DNA of 64,000 bases from Psoroptes ovis (GCA_002943765.1 PQWQ01000006.1:992001-1056000); one strand, 5' to 3'. Positions 26,701 to 38,901 are shown, counted from the first letter of the stretch. Program-made: numbers and translations. Notes: generated by a model from the sequence alone, not told the origin.

Positions 26701-29700
26701 CATCAAAAATTGATTGATCTATTTGTTTGATTTTGTTTTTTGTTTAATTTTTTTTGTTCACCATACATTCATTCAATTCAATTCATTATCAAACAATCAC
26801 CTGTTTGCTGTCACTTTTTTTTACATCGAAATCAATTTGAATTCATTCGTTTTTTTTTCGATTGAATCAAGAATATTCAACGGAATATACGTTGATCGTT
26901 GATTCACTCAAAGCAATGTACAAATATATCCAAGTGAGAGATGGTTCAATTCTGAAATATTTTAAGTATATATTATATTAAGTAAAATAATTAAAAAATA
27001 ATCAATGAAAAAGCCATAGGTTCATTATTTTTAAATTATTTGATTTTAATGCTTTTGATTATTGTGGCCTAAATGAAGTTAATTATGATTGTTTTTTGAT
27101 CAAAGAAAATTAAAATTTCAAAAATTATTATTTTTCCATTTGTTAATTGACTTTTAATTAATTCTTTGTTTTTTTTTTTTTGTTTTTTTGTTGAGTCTAA
27201 TTTTTAAATGAATTTCAAATCTTGAAGATTTTTTAAATTAACAAAAATTCTCTAAAAAAAATAATTTAAATCATTCGAGATTTAAATAATTTTATTTTTT
27301 TTTCTGAGCTCAAATTTTTAAATCCTTACAATTTGTGGATTACGATCGTACCGAAATCAAAAACAAAATTGGTAAAATTAAAGAGTTAATTAAAAGAAAT
27401 TTCAAAGATTTTCGATTCAATCTCCAGGGAAATTGAATCATATATTCTTTGAAATTAAACTTTATGAAATAGAAATTTCATTATTTCGTTGAATTACATT
27501 TGTCAGGAATCATTTCAAAGAATTACAAAATGTTTCTAATTTCACATGAAAAATTGGTTACAAATCGATATATCTTTGTTCTTTTTGTTCGAGGATTGGC
27601 GAAAAATTCTGGTTAAATTTTCATGTTTTTGTTGTTTGAATTCAAGAAAATGTTTTTTATTTCTCCATTTTTCCATCTAAAAATGGGTCAAAGAACCCCG
27701 ATTATATCGTTAATCGTCGTTGTTATTTTATTGCACATGCTTTATTCATACACATACACACAAACAGACACACATACACAACTAAAATTGGGCGAGGGTT
27801 TCGCTGCATTGTTTTTCATTGATGATGATTTTAGATAATTTCAAAGTTAAAAGACTTGAAATGATGATGATGATCAATGTTGTTGCCATTATCGACAAAT
27901 AACAATACCAAAATAAGCTGGTAATGATAATCCTTTTTTTGATGATAATAATCATCAACGAATAATTATCAACAACGATTAATGGTAAAATAAAAAATAA
28001 TTGTAAAGAATTATTATCATCGAATAATCAAATAATTGAGTAATGAAGAAGAGAAAATCATTCCAATCATTCATAAAATATCGATAATATTTGATATTTG
28101 GATCCAATTTTTGCTTATTTTCGCTCAAACACTTGTCTAATACACAACATTTTATTGCACAATATGTACATACTTAAATATGAGCCAATGAGAAAAACTT
28201 TTTCATATTTCACCATTTTTTCTAGTCGATCAATCGATTGATCTTTTGATAGATAGATATTTCAATATATCAATATCAATATTTTTTCTTATATATTGCT
28301 TTTTGCATGTGATCTATGGATACATTGATATTGAATTTTTTGTTTTTGAAAACTGTTTGTGTGATCTATTCACATACACGAATAAATAATTCAATAATGT
28401 TCATCAATGTTATTCTAGAGTTATCATATAGATGATCATTGCCATCAATGACATTCGGGGTAAGGTTAATAATTATGGTTAATGGTTGATGGTAATCGAT
28501 CAAGTTTTTGTTTTTTATTTTCATTTTTTCTTTGAAATAATCGATTCATGTTTGTATCGATTATTTTTTTCAATTAATTTTTTTCGTTGTTGTATCATTT
28601 ACCTGTAATGGCATATATTTGTTGGAATTTTGATTATTTTTCTATGATTTCTACGATTTCAATGATTTATCTCTGAATTTGTATTTTTTTCGAGTTGAAA
28701 AAAAACAAAAACAAAAATCATTATCATAATCGTTGTTTGATCATGAAATTATAATTTGTTTTTGTTCAATTTCTATCTATTTCTATTTGAAATTGAATTT
28801 TTCAAAAAATGAATTAAGAACCATTTCTTCAAGTCTTCAAAAATTTTACCATTGAAAATTTCTATGTCATTAATTCCGATTTATTTATTTTTGTTATATA
28901 CCCGATTTGAACATGTTTACATTATTATCATAATAATCATTATCATTACCGGTTGTGGTTAATGATTTTTTCTCTATTTTCAGTTGGAACCATGAAAATA
29001 TGTTACCATGACAAATGAATTTTTCTTTTTTTCATTTGAAAATGGACAACATGCTCTTCGATTCATTAATTCAGTATGAATCGCTGCAGTATTTATAATG
29101 CAGTAAATTTAACATTATACAAAGTGATAAATACACACAGTGGATTCATTATGGAATCATAATGGCCAAAGAATATATTTATATAAATAAATAAATGAGC
29201 AAATGTATGAATGTGTCTTGAAAAGTTCATTGAACAAAACAGCTAAACGAAATACGAAAAACGAGAAATTAATAAAACAAATCAATTGTTTTTACAACTT
29301 CAAATTCAATGTTTACAATTCTAAATAATCATCATAAATATAAATATCGTTATTGTTGATTCACATTGAATAATAATAACTTGAGATTTTTTTCTTTGTT
29401 TTTTTTGAATTTCGTTTGAGCTGTGAATTTATTAAAATAAATAAAAATGATAATAAATGAACAACAACAACAGCAGCAATTCAGTGTAAGAAACCTATTG
29501 TAAAACCTATTCTCAAACATTTTGAATGTTAATCATTGTTTTTGGAATATGTTTTATCCATTGAAATTGTTATTTAATTCATTCATTTATTTCACTGAGT
29601 AAGTGAGTTTGTGATGTATGATCTGGGATAAGATTCGCTTCTGACGTAACAAAAAAAGCAAAAAACAGAGAAAGGTCTAAGACTAAACACTTAAGATTAT

Positions 29701-32700
29701 ACTTAGTTAATATTTCTTTGAAAAATTTTCTCGTTTTTTGGTATCAAACAAAAGTATATGGTATATTCTTCAAATAGGAAAAATTATGATAAATAACTGA
29801 ATTCAATAATGATAATTCAATATTTCTGATTTCGAGTGTTATCGTATTTTCGAGAGAAAAATTTCAAAAAATTTCATTGAGATTCATTGAAAAAGTTTAA
29901 TGATAAAATTTTATCTATTTTTACTTCAATTTCTTTTGTTTTATTTCGTTACCGATGATGATTATTGCAAAACAACCCAAAGCATTATCGACAATCTATG
30001 AATATAAAAATTGACACTTGTGAACATTTTCAAGAAGTATCACTTGAAATTGAAATCGATTAGAATCGAATGTGATTCAATCAATACTCATAAATAAAAA
30101 TATTTTTTTCCAAATTTGATTTGGTGTGGTTCTTGATATTCGTCGTATATTCTTGATTCTTTGGATTTCTTGTTCATTTTTGTTTTCATTTCCAGAAACA
30201 AGAAATAACCATTAATCGTGGGCGAAATTATTAGAAATGAAAATATTATAAACTTTTTCTCGATAAAAAAAATGTAATTTTATTATTTTTGCCCCTTTGT
30301 ATATTTAGCTTAATTTAGTTCTAATTTAATGTTTTAAATTAGTTTCAATTTCATTAGGAACAAAAAAAAGGAATCAACAACATTAATTGCCAACAACCAA
30401 TGAGTTTTGGTTATCAGCAAGTGGTAATAAATTAAATGAATGTCTTGAAATAATCAATTTATTTATTTATTTCAATTTTTTCTGGGTCAAATGACTAATT
30501 CATTTAATATTCTTTGCTTTTTCATTTCCTCACAAATGCACAAATTCATTCATTGGTTATTCGTGTAAATAAGAAAATTGACTGCGAAAAATTTTTGCAA
30601 ATTTAAATTCTTATTTTGAATTTTGGAGAAAAATTTGAAGAAATTTGGCTGCTATTCCCATATTATTTCCATCTGTAATTCTTCGATAATGCTGGAAGAT
30701 TTTCATGATAAATGAGAGATCCAGAAATACCATGAAATTATTTAATTTTATTGTATAACTTATGAAAAATTATCGTCTTCTACTATTATTTCCCGTATTA
30801 TCAAAAATTAAAACAAAATAAATGAATGAAAGAAAAAAATTAATATCAAATGCTATGTTTTGTATTTGCGTTTCTAGTTGACCTAGATAACCAAAAAAAC
30901 GACAGTAAAATATAAAATTGTCATCATCATCCAAATCATTGTTAGACTACTATTATTGTATACGAGATAATATTTAAGATGCCAAAATATCTCCCAAATA
31001 ATTTAAGGAATTTTTTGCTTTTTTTTCTAAAACTATTTTTTTTGCCGTTAAATAAAATGTAAATAAACAAACAAACAAACACAGAGATAAGCTCTCAAAT
31101 ATACGGATTGTATAACAAAACGATTATGATGGTTTATTTGATATCCAAACAGCAAGCGAACAAACAAACAAATAACAAATAGCATAATAACCCTAAACAT
31201 ACAATATTTAAATGAAAAACAAAAACACATGACGAACCTACAGATAATCATTAAGATTATTGTTATTATGATTATAAACATCATTCAAAGTCAATGTGGG
31301 AATGAACGAAAGAACAGAGAAAAAGACAAAGTTAAAGATAGAATAAATTAATGAATGAATGTTTGAAACAAATCGAATCAAATAATTTTAATAATAATGA
31401 CGATGATGATAATCAAATGCACGCAAATATATCTTTAGAACGAATCAATGAACAAATGAATGGAAAAAAAGTAGAATTCTTTTCTTTTTATTTAATTTTT
31501 GGATGTTGTCCATAGGATCAGATGATTATTACGATGATGATGATGATGGTTGATTGCACACAAACATTTCGATCAAAATCATCAAATAATTTGATGTGAA
31601 AATATTATTATTGAATGAATGGAAGAATAAGAAAACATTAGACTTGACCTAAAAAAATGAGAAAAATTTCGGAAAACTGAACTACAAAATACCAGGCAAC
31701 ATAGATTTGATGATTTGTAGTTTTTTTGCTTTTCGGTTTTTTCTCGTTCATTTCATTTCATTTCATTTAAATTGAAATAATAATGAAATCCACAAACACA
31801 CAAGCAAACACATAGCTTAAAAGACAATAAACAAGCTTAATTTGTGGTTTTGTGCTTTAGCTCAAATAAAAAACAACAGAAATGAATATATCAAAAACAA
31901 AATTGAAAGTCAAAACCGCCAAGGGATGCTAAATAGGTATGCATTTGCATTTATTTGGTTATATTTACTTATTTTACGCAAAAAAACAACCATAATAATA
32001 AATAATAATGATGATCATAAAGCAATATATTTCTCAAACAAACATCAAACATGCAAAGACATTGAATAAAATAATTCATAATGATCAATGATGGTGAATA
32101 TGTGTGAGGTGCAAATGTTCATTCATTTCAAATTCTTAAATTCATTATTTTTTTGTTCAGCATTATTTAAGAGGATTTACGAATGCCTCACATGGATTTT
32201 ATACAATTTTGAATGAATTTGAATCTGAATTTTGGTGAACAAACAAACAAGAAAATATGACAAGTAAATGAAATCAAATGAATGAAATTCATGGCCAGAA
32301 TGCAATTGTCAAATCACATTTTGAATTTATCAAATTTTAAAGAAGAAATAATCAAATTACTTCGCTCAAATCAATTATTTCTAAAAATTCAAATAAGAAA
32401 ATATGCATAAAAAGATATGAAGACTTACTGAGGATAATTTTTTCGTTGTTGTTGTTGTTGGTGCTGTTGATTAAATTGATTTAATTCATTTGATTCATAT
32501 TTTTGATGCTTCAATGATTGTATTTCATCATTTTGTTGTTGTTGTTTACTGTTGACATTGGCATCAAAATTTTCAAAATCATTCAAATAACTATTCGTTT
32601 TATTATTTGTGTTGGTTTGATGATGATGATTATGATTATGTTGATGTTGTTGATTATTATGACGACGACTAGGACATTGACAATAATATTGATGATCATC

Positions 32701-33450
32701 AATAATAATATCCTTTGTATTATTATTATTATTATTGATAATGCTATTATCATCGAGATCTATATCATTATTATAATCACAATCATTATTATCGATTTTT
32801 GTCGTTGATAATGATGTATCGAATTTATTCGATGCATTATTCGATGTTTTTGTTGCTAATCTTGTCGATGGTGTTGAAATTGTAGTAGACGACGATTGTA
32901 TATTATTAACATCATTATTATTAATTTTGAATATTAATGATGATGATGATGATTGTTGTTGTTGCTGCTGCTGTTGTTTATTAATGTGATCATCAACAAT
33001 ATCATCAATATTATTATTATCATTTATATTGTTGTTATTTTCATCATCATCGTCTTCATCATCGAGAAAAAATTGATTTAATTGATCAAAATCAATTAAT
33101 TGATCATCATCATTTTTAGTTGAATCAATATTATCATTATTATTATTATTATTTAAATTATTTAATGATGATGATGATGATGATTCAATGAATGATGAAT
33201 TTGTTGATGCTAATGATGATGATGATGATGATTCAATGAATGATGAATTTGTTGATGCTAATGATGATGAAGATGATGCCGTTATAGCTGTTGTTGTAAT
33301 TATATTATCAATTAATTGATAATGATCATCAATGATATCATCATCATTTGTTGTAATTGTTGCTGTTGATGATGATGATAAACCTATAATCGATGATGAT
33401 AATGTTGATGTTGTTGTTGATGTAATTATTGTTGGTGTCAATAAATTCAT
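8632..33450 (-). CDS. tai: Taiman / p160 nuclear-receptor coactivator (NCOA family), ten-exon model
   Basis: Steroid-receptor coactivator; in insects Taiman binds the ecdysone receptor through LXXLL boxes and recruits CBP/p300-type acetyltransferases. Exons: 33450-32429, 18019-17421, 17220-17039, 16929-14760, 14699-13542, 13475-12748, 12589-11219, 11158-10051, 9987-8840, 8751-8632. Every junction is GT-AG, the phases agree, and the total is 9606 nt, giving 3201 residues. That is roughly twice the usual family length, through Gln, Asn and Ser expansion. Visible: bHLH (ELAELIS, SVKPDKCAILQETV), PAS-A (ISENVSQYL, NKSIFDILHPDDH), the CVARRL signature, PAS-B, LXXLL boxes near residues 1510, 1581, 1659 and 1713, and a terminal LLQRLL near 3189. 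Intron 1 is about 14.4 kb; the others are 60-200 bp. The first exon is the least certain part. A p160 identity is very secure; the symbol follows the arthropod orthologue. Confidence 0.9.
8840..9987 (-). CDS. tai: tai exon 9: Gln/Asn-rich activation region
   Basis: 382 codons plus the split codon, dominated by Gln, Asn and Ser runs with short constant pieces (GLQRFQRPTRQQ at the start, TLGRSISL at the end). No folded domain is seen. The donor is GTAAGT at 8839. The acceptor is a tandem CAGTAG (9990-9985), so two in-frame start points one codon apart are possible. Confidence 0.85.
10051..11158 (-). CDS. tai: tai exon 8: Ser/Pro/Gln-rich region
   Basis: Pro-, Ser- and Gln-rich disordered sequence with many SP motifs (for example SPSPAPPQSP, SPMLVQSPQS), so a possible target of proline-directed kinases. 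Acceptor CATCAG|GTT at 11159; donor GTAATT at 10050, phase 1. The 63 bp intron 10050-9988 follows. No catalytic features. Confidence 0.85.
11219..12589 (-). CDS. tai: tai exon 7: possible CBP-binding AD1 helix
   Basis: Gln-rich region with one clearly different block near residue 2187, EDSALISQLIEDVIELQDD, amphipathic and acidic. It sits where p160 proteins carry AD1, the helices that bind CBP/p300, and has the same leucine/isoleucine spacing. This assignment is inference. A second constant block (SVSCNITTTVNCRITTT) lies further on and loosely resembles the vertebrate QCTVNL segment. LQQLL near the start is an LXXLL by letter but lies in a Gln run. Confidence 0.85.
12748..13475 (-). CDS. tai: tai exon 6: LNSLL box and Gln-rich tail
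   Basis: Begins with ELNSLLASNND, an LXXLL box directly after the splice junction, then PMLASMLAKTPTSLPEEK and long Gln stretches. Acceptor TTTATAG at 13476; donor CAG|GTATGA at 12747; phase 0 exit. The following intron is 158 bp (12747-12590). Confidence 0.85.
13476..13541 (-). other. tai: 66 bp stop-free intron of tai, in frame
   Basis: GTATGT at the 5' end and TTTATAG at the 3' end define an intron. Its length is a multiple of three and it contains no stop codon. If retained it would insert 22 largely hydrophobic residues (GMSIFQLLIIFMTNF and on) just before the LNSLL box. The composition change (Phe/Ile-rich amid Asn/Gln/Ser) and the splice signals favour an intron over coding sequence. 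Confidence 0.75.
13542..14699 (-). CDS. tai: tai exon 5: receptor-interaction domain with three LXXLL boxes
   Basis: Contains KLRNLLTSG (about residue 1510), ILRELLDNADD (1581) and MLRMLLNDDDRDK (1659). Spacing and acidic C-flanks correspond to the nuclear-receptor boxes of p160 coactivators, which dock as short helices on the AF-2 groove of the ligand-bound receptor. An acidic DLDDLWEFTD patch lies nearer the start of the exon. Acceptor at 14700 after a 60 bp intron. Confidence 0.9.
14760..16929 (-). CDS. tai: tai exon 4: second half of PAS-A, long insertion, PAS-B
   Basis: Starts SEVINKSIFDILHPDDH, completing PAS-A. A Ser/Asn/Asp-rich insertion of about 330 residues (640-980) follows, with nine Asp in DDDDDDDDFYGDDDD-type sequence. 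Family sequence resumes with YELMQVNTKF, LCVARRLANS, RLDMHGRIIQVE and PAS-B (YEFVHKDDLSNFQQHL to KLYRIKVGLDQY) up to about residue 1145. PAS domains in this family mediate contacts with other regulators. 723 codons plus one base, donor GTAAAT at 14759. Confidence 0.93.
17039..17220 (-). CDS. tai: tai exon 3: PAS-A core
   Basis: 182 nt encoding FHLNSLLLDALNCFLFTLNS, then DGYIEYISENVSQYLRFTQ. This matches the p160 PAS-A pattern LLLEALDGF...GNIVFVSENVTQYLGYNQ residue for residue at the key positions. Flanked by a 200 bp intron (17420-17221) and a 109 bp intron (17038-16930). Confidence 0.95.
17421..18019 (-). CDS. tai: tai exon 2: bHLH with Gln/His-rich insertion in the basic region
   Basis: The exon ends with the helix-loop-helix EENYYIEELAELISTAA...VKPDKCAILQETVKHIQ, unmistakably p160 type. 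It starts with NKCLILDEK, and between lie about 136 residues of Gln, His, Glu, Arg and Asn. In family members the basic stretch (EKRRREQEN) runs directly into helix 1; here only scattered RR pairs remain (QRRENN). Acceptor CGATAG at 18020, preceded by a T-rich tract; donor GTAAGT at 17420. The reading frame is open throughout with mixed codons, so the insertion is coding. Confidence 0.88.
23515..23544 (-). other. Candidate alternative start exon (MAAVLVNDVK) inside tai intron 1
   Basis: An ATG in strong context (AACA-ATGG) opens ten codons reading MAAVLVNDVK, directly followed by AAG|GTATTT, a good donor. It lies about 100 to 350 nt downstream, on the minus strand, of a GC-richer promoter-like islet. 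The exit phase is 0, whereas tai exon 2 needs an incoming phase of 2, so it would not splice directly to the annotated acceptor. It could belong to a nested gene or use another acceptor. Weak evidence. Confidence 0.25.
23600..23900 (-). promoter_or_regulatory. GC-rich promoter-like islet in tai intron 1
   Basis: A clear rise in G+C and CpG against the very AT-rich intron: GCGCCGCCGCCACCGC (about 23839-23854), AACGCGGGACGAGCCG (about 23732-23747), GACGCGTTTTCGACCG (about 23635-23650). On the minus strand 23873-23862 reads CCAATGGCGGCC, combining a CCAAT box with a YY1/Pho-type ATGGCGGC core. Such clusters mark transcription starts in AT-rich animal genomes. The direction is inferred from the downstream ATG at 23544. 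Confidence 0.35.
25157..25244 (-). other. Candidate exon within tai intron 1 (Pro-rich terminal reading frame)
   Basis: Acceptor-like AATAG at 25245 is followed by 29 codons ending in TGA: VCTAVATADDDEVEQPP, then PPQLTPSADVK. The incoming phase of 2 matches the tai exon 1 donor, so splicing exon 1 to it would give a short N-terminal isoform. Against it: the block is partly simple sequence (GGT and CAT repeats on the plus strand), and no good poly(A) signal follows closely. Confidence 0.2.
26678..26703. repeat. 26 bp perfect palindrome of ATG/CAT triplets
   Basis: ATGATGATGATGA is followed immediately by its reverse complement with no spacer. It is probably a junction of two oppositely oriented trinucleotide microsatellites. 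It can extrude as a cruciform but has no evident gene function. Confidence 0.7.
32429..33450 (-). CDS. tai: tai exon 1: Ser/Asn/Asp-rich N-terminus
   Basis: 340 stop-free codons from ATG (GAAAA-ATGAATT) to the donor CCTCA|GTAAGT at 32428. It ends in phase 2, exactly what tai exon 2 needs: the joined codon gives PQ-NKCLIL. The protein is low-complexity (Ser, Asn, Asp and Gln runs) apart from DQLIDFDQLNQFFLDDED and DDHQYYCQCPSRRH. No domain is recognised. The link to tai rests on phase, strand and the lack of another acceptor, so a separate gene is possible. No leader exon or core promoter could be identified upstream. Confidence 0.65.
33163..33258 (-). repeat. Exact 48 bp tandem duplication in tai exon 1
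   Basis: 33163-33210 and 33211-33258 are identical, encoding two copies of the 16-residue unit ASTNSSFIESSSSSSL. With no difference between copies the duplication is recent, and it preserves the reading frame, which supports this exon being translated. Confidence 0.9.
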
Positions 33451-36400
33451 TTTTTCTCATTATCTTGATGAACAAATTTTGATTAATTGAATTTTTCATT
33501 ATATCGATGATAGCAAGTGGAGAGAAAAGAAATAAAATGAAGAAACAAAAAAATAGAGAGCATAAAAAATGAATTCAAAATAACAGAAATATTGATATTG
33601 AAAAAAATTGAAGATTTTTGTTAGAAAAAATATAAAAATCAATCAATTAAATTGATCGATACAAAACGATACGATTTGATTTGATTGATTTTCAAACAAA
33701 AAACCAAACACGTTTATTCTTCAATAAATTGAATCAAATCATCATATTTTCATTTCTTCAAATGCAAAACTGAAAATTACACCAATGATTTTCAAATGAT
33801 TTGAATGCCAAAGAACAACTGAGAACAAAAATGAAATAAAACATAAAAAACAAAACCAAAAATTTCCAAGCAAATTTTTCAATGAATCCTTGTCGTCGTC
33901 GTCGTACAGCAAAACAAAATAAAAGTTATATGTGATCATACACAAACATACACCGAACAACAACAAACATATATAAAATGTTTAGATCGCCGTAGTCAGT
34001 CGATGATTACAAACAACATTAAACTAACTAAAAGATTTCTATTTTCCATCCATTCATCGCTGTTGAAGTAAATGAAATGAATGTAAGAAAAATAAGAAAT
34101 GAAATGAAAAACCAACCATTCAACTATTATTATTATGACAATCATAAAATAGCAACAACAACAATAATATTAATATTTTTAAATCAAACGACTACGACGA
34201 ATGTATAATATACAACATACAACAACATACAAGGATCTTTTTTGGATAAAATTTTTGTTGTGTTCATGATGATGATGGTTACGATATCATTGCTGCCACT
34301 ACCCGATGTTTGTTGTTGTTGCTGACGCTGTTGATGTCGATAATGATGGTAATGTTGATGATGATGATCAACAATCATCAACATCGACATCATAATCGTC
34401 AAAACATGTTGAGAAGAAAATCATCATCATTTTTCCATGATTTACCATTTTGAAAAAATGGCAAGAAATGATGATATAAAATAAATATTTTTTCTTTTAT
34501 TCCAACATTTATTTCAATGTTGATACTTATTGCAACAACAACATCAGCAACAACAACTAAAAAATGAACTAAATGAAAATATTTATCACAAAAATGTATC
34601 ATCATCATCATCATTGCTATACATTTTGGAAACATCAAAACAATCATCGAATATAATAATCAAATGGGGAAACATCATTTGCAAAGGCAAAAAAATGTTT
34701 GACATTGTTATATTTTGTCCATTTGTCGATTGTTGGCTTTGTTGGCCATTGTATTTGTATTGTTGTCAGATAGATTATCGACAAACAGCAAAGCAGACTA
34801 TGTGATGTAAAAATGCAAAAATTTGTGAAACAAATTGGAACAAAGATAACAAGTATCAAAAATGTTTCAATTTTGACAATGAAATTGAATGTAGAAAAAA
34901 TCAAATAAAATGAAATGAAATAATTCATTTGAATCTCAAATAATTTTGCGATACATGACAAAATTTTTTAAAAAAATCATTTGCAACAATTTCATTTGAC
35001 AATTTTTTAATAAACATTTTTTAATTCATATCATATGTTTGACGAGGAAAAAAACATGATTATTTGTTCGTTTTCAACTATGTGTGATATACTCTGAATA
35101 GCAAACAACGTTTTGTAACAACGACATACATTTTTTTCATTTGATTAAATTGATTTTTTCATTTCGTCGCTTGATTTTTCAATTTAATTTTGATCAATTA
35201 TTATTTTGGATATCTATCTATCTAGCTCTGTCGCTCGGTAGCTTGTTGACAAAAAATCACATATACAAATAAATGTACAAATATGAAATGAACGATGATT
35301 GAACAAAAAAAATTTAAAATTAAATCAATTTTTAATCGTTCAACAGTTATTATGTTGTTTGATAAATATGGTTCAAGAGTTAATTTGTACTAAATTTAAT
35401 TTTAAATTTAAATGAATGATAATAATAATCGACCATGATAATGCGAATTAATATATGAATTAATAATATTCAAATGAATGCCAGTAACTTAATATTGAAC
35501 AAATACAAATACAAATATCTGATAGAGATAATAATAACTATTTTGTTGATGAATTATGATTAGAATTTTGAAAGAAGAAATAAATAATAATAATCATCTA
35601 TCTAATTCTAATTCCAATCAAAAAACAATGAAATTATCAATGAATAAACATACACAATATCTATTTTGTTGGAGATAAATGACAAAATTAAAATTAATAT
35701 TGAAAACAAAAACAAAACAATGAAAAACGGATCATTTATTTGTTTTTTCGTTTAGTTTAATTTAATGTTTGTTTTCGCAAATTCATTTCAATTCAATGTA
35801 TTGAACTTGGAATTGTTTCAAATGTTTTTTTTTTTTTTTTTTTTTTTTGCTTTCATTATTTCTATTTACTTTCATCTCTTTCATTCTATATTTGATGAAG
35901 AAAATGAAAATAAATAAAAATTAAATTGAATGATCAACACACAATGATAATAATAATACAATAACATAATATCACAATTGAAAATTGAATTTTTCGAGGA
36001 TTTTTATTTGATGTGTGTGCGTGCGTAACTGTGTTTGGTGTGTGTTTTGATATTATTATTATAATGTGCATCAAGTTCAATGACAATCTATTCTTTATTA
36101 TGATATTTTGTTTGCTTGTTTGTTTGTTGATCATTTTAAATGATGTTTTTATTTATTTATTCATTTATTCGATTGCTGTTTGATTTAAATAATGTTATAT
36201 TTGCGTTTTTCATTATTTAATATGTGTGTGATATATGATTGGTTGAGAATTGAATATGTGGAAAAATTCTTATATATTCCATTGATTCTTTCGTGTGCAA
36301 TTTATTCATTTTTATATTTCAATATTTACCCCTAGCAATAAATACAAAAATAATAAACAATTGACATAAATGTAAATTGAAAATTTCATTTCCCTCTTTT

Positions 36401-38901
36401 TGTTTTGCCAATTGATTTACACTTATAAATATTATTATTATTCACAGCTGACAAACAATCACAAATATATATAAATTGTCAAGAATATCGAAAAAAATTG
36501 TCTATCGATTCAAATACGATAACAACAACAACAAACGATTTGACAAACATTAGTGATATTGAAAACGTTCAATGACATTTCGTTTCATTATTATTTTTGT
36601 TTTATTATTATTATTACATTTCAATTTCAGATTTATGCTGATTGTGTCAAAAAAACCTGGATATAAATCGAAATATTTATAATTACTCAACAGAATATCA
36701 AAAATTAGTAGAATAAATAATATATTATATGAGTGGATATACACCAGAATCAATTTGTTTTTATTCAAACTCTATTATCGTATTAAAAAATTCTTGCATT
36801 TTCGGGTTCCAAAGCGAACCGATTAAAGCGAAAAAAACTATGCAATTACAATATACGTTTGGGGTGTTTTCAACTATAATTTCAATGGTAAAAATCAATA
36901 AAATGAAAATAAAGGGAATTGATTGCGAAATTCAAAGTCAATGGAACGAAAAAAAAAAACAAAAAATAGCGAAACATTTCGAAACAAAATTGATGATTAG
37001 GGCAATAAAAAAACAGCAACAACAACCAGTTGCCAAGAGAATTGAAAAGAATTTCATTCGTGTACTATATATTGGAATTTAATCGAAAAAATTATTTGAA
37101 ATTATTAAATTTTTTAGGCTGTTTGCATTTGAATCGAAATTTTTTCCAAGGAAAAAATTCATTTTAGATGAAATTTTTTTCTTTTGCTCATTTCGAAGTT
37201 TTGAAATATTTTGAATCGCAATTAACATCGAAACTATTTATTCTACGAGATATATATTCGACGATAATGATCAGAATGATGCAAACTTTTTTTGTTTTTC
37301 ACGGATAATTCAATTCATTCAATTATTGTTTCAAGTTTTTTTTTGGTTTCAAAATTGAATTAAAATTCAAAAACTTTTTCTATTCGTTTATTTGCCATTT
37401 TTTGCATAGTAAAACCAAAAACTAGATTATTGGGTAATCACTAATCACAAACATGAATCAATGATAGTAAAAAATTCAATGGCAATGTTGTCATTACAAT
37501 CAAGGATGTATGAGTTGGTTAAATTTGAAAATTTACAATTTAATATTTTAGAATTAAATTTCAATCAATTTTTGATTTGATTGAAATATTATTGAATAAA
37601 ATAAATTCAATCGAATTTCAATAAAAACTGTCTGAGTGCTATTAATGATAGATTTCGCGTCAATAATTCTTCAATCATTAGGCTTATGGCTAATATTTTG
37701 CAAATTGTTTCGTTTTTCACATTTTCTCCTCTCTGCTTATTTTTGAATTGAAAAACATCAGCATCAACATACAAGCATCAACATTATAATATCATTAGTG
37801 AAATATTATCATAATTGTTGATGCCATCGTTATTATCATTATTATTATTGCATACAACAACAATCATTATGATGATGATGATTGGTTAAAAACAATGCAA
37901 TTATTCAATTTTTTTATCGTTTGTTTGCCATTTGTCTTATAGAAATTGTATGAATTGAATGATGAAAGAAATAAAGAAAATGGAAAAAAAATATGAAAAT
38001 TACTTTGTCGACAATCATCATCGTCAAAACAATAATAATAATCATTGGATAGTTTTGAATTATGAAGAATAAATTTATAAATGTATGAATGAATGAATGG
38101 ATGAATGATCTCTCATCATCACTAAATAACATCATCATCATTGGTTAAGAAAACATGTTCAAAGAAGGAATGTAAAAACAAAAAATTGTATCAAAATGAA
38201 TCGATTATTATCGTTGTTATTATTATTATCATTTCGATTCATATATTTAATAGCATCTGTTTCTTGTTATATCAATTATTCGTTAAATGTTTTTTGTTCA
38301 TTATTATTATCATTGTTTGTGAATAATGATGCACTCCCCAATCGTAATTTTGGTCAAACATTTAAATTGAAATCAAATAATTGAATTGAATTGTTGTCAT
38401 TGAAATGTTTAGAAAGAAATCGATTAAAATCGATTTTAAATTGGAAAATTTAAAAAATTTGAATTTTTTCGGTAATCAAAAATTTTTCATATCGAAATAT
38501 TGGGTTTAATTTTTGATTTTTTTTCAATAAACTTGTCTTTGTTTGACATGATTCATGAGTTCACTTTGAATTCATCGTACGATTGTTTACCTAATGATGA
38601 CGTACTTATTGATAAATATTATGAATGATTATTATTAAATGATTTTGGCTCCTATGGTGCATCGAAATTCTAAAATGGAAATGAAATTTTTTAATGGAAA
38701 TTTTGAATTAAATTAATTCAAATTTTCTCAGAAAGAATCGTATTTGACGCAATCAATTTTAGTTATGCTAATTATTAGTTAGGTATTTCAAATGAATATC
38801 ATTTGAAACACTGTCAAGCATCATTCAAAGTATTAGCTTCTTGGAAAATCAAAAAATAGCAACGGAATTACGACAAAAGAAAAAGATTTCAATTTTCAAA
38901 A
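33451..38901. other. Gene-poor AT-rich sequence upstream of tai
   Basis: No gene supported on either strand. Contains a 25-base T run at 35825-35849, GTC/GTT and ATG repeats near 33890-34400, and tetranucleotide tracts. Unseen leader exons of tai may lie here. Confidence 0.5.

Larger units (their letters stand above)
18020..32428 (-). other. Long first intron of tai, AT-rich, with a GC islet
   Basis: 14.4 kb between the donor CCTCA|GTAAGT (32428) and the acceptor at 18020. Mostly A/T simple sequence and ATG/ATT/CAT trinucleotide tracts, with no conserved coding stretch seen on either strand. Exceptions, listed separately, are the GC-richer islet near 23.6-23.9 kb, a candidate start exon at 23544, a candidate exon at 25244 and a 26 bp perfect palindrome at 26678-26703. 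Long first introns often carry enhancers; that is inference here. Confidence 0.6.

Noticed and set aside
33163..33258. Short direct repeats that might suggest a CRISPR-like array
   Set aside because: In-frame duplication within a eukaryotic exon, with no spacers.
36729..37082. 117-codon open frame on the plus strand ending KKQQQQPVAKRIEKN
   Set aside because: The end looks protein-like but the rest has no recognisable motif, and frames of this length are expected by chance at this base composition.
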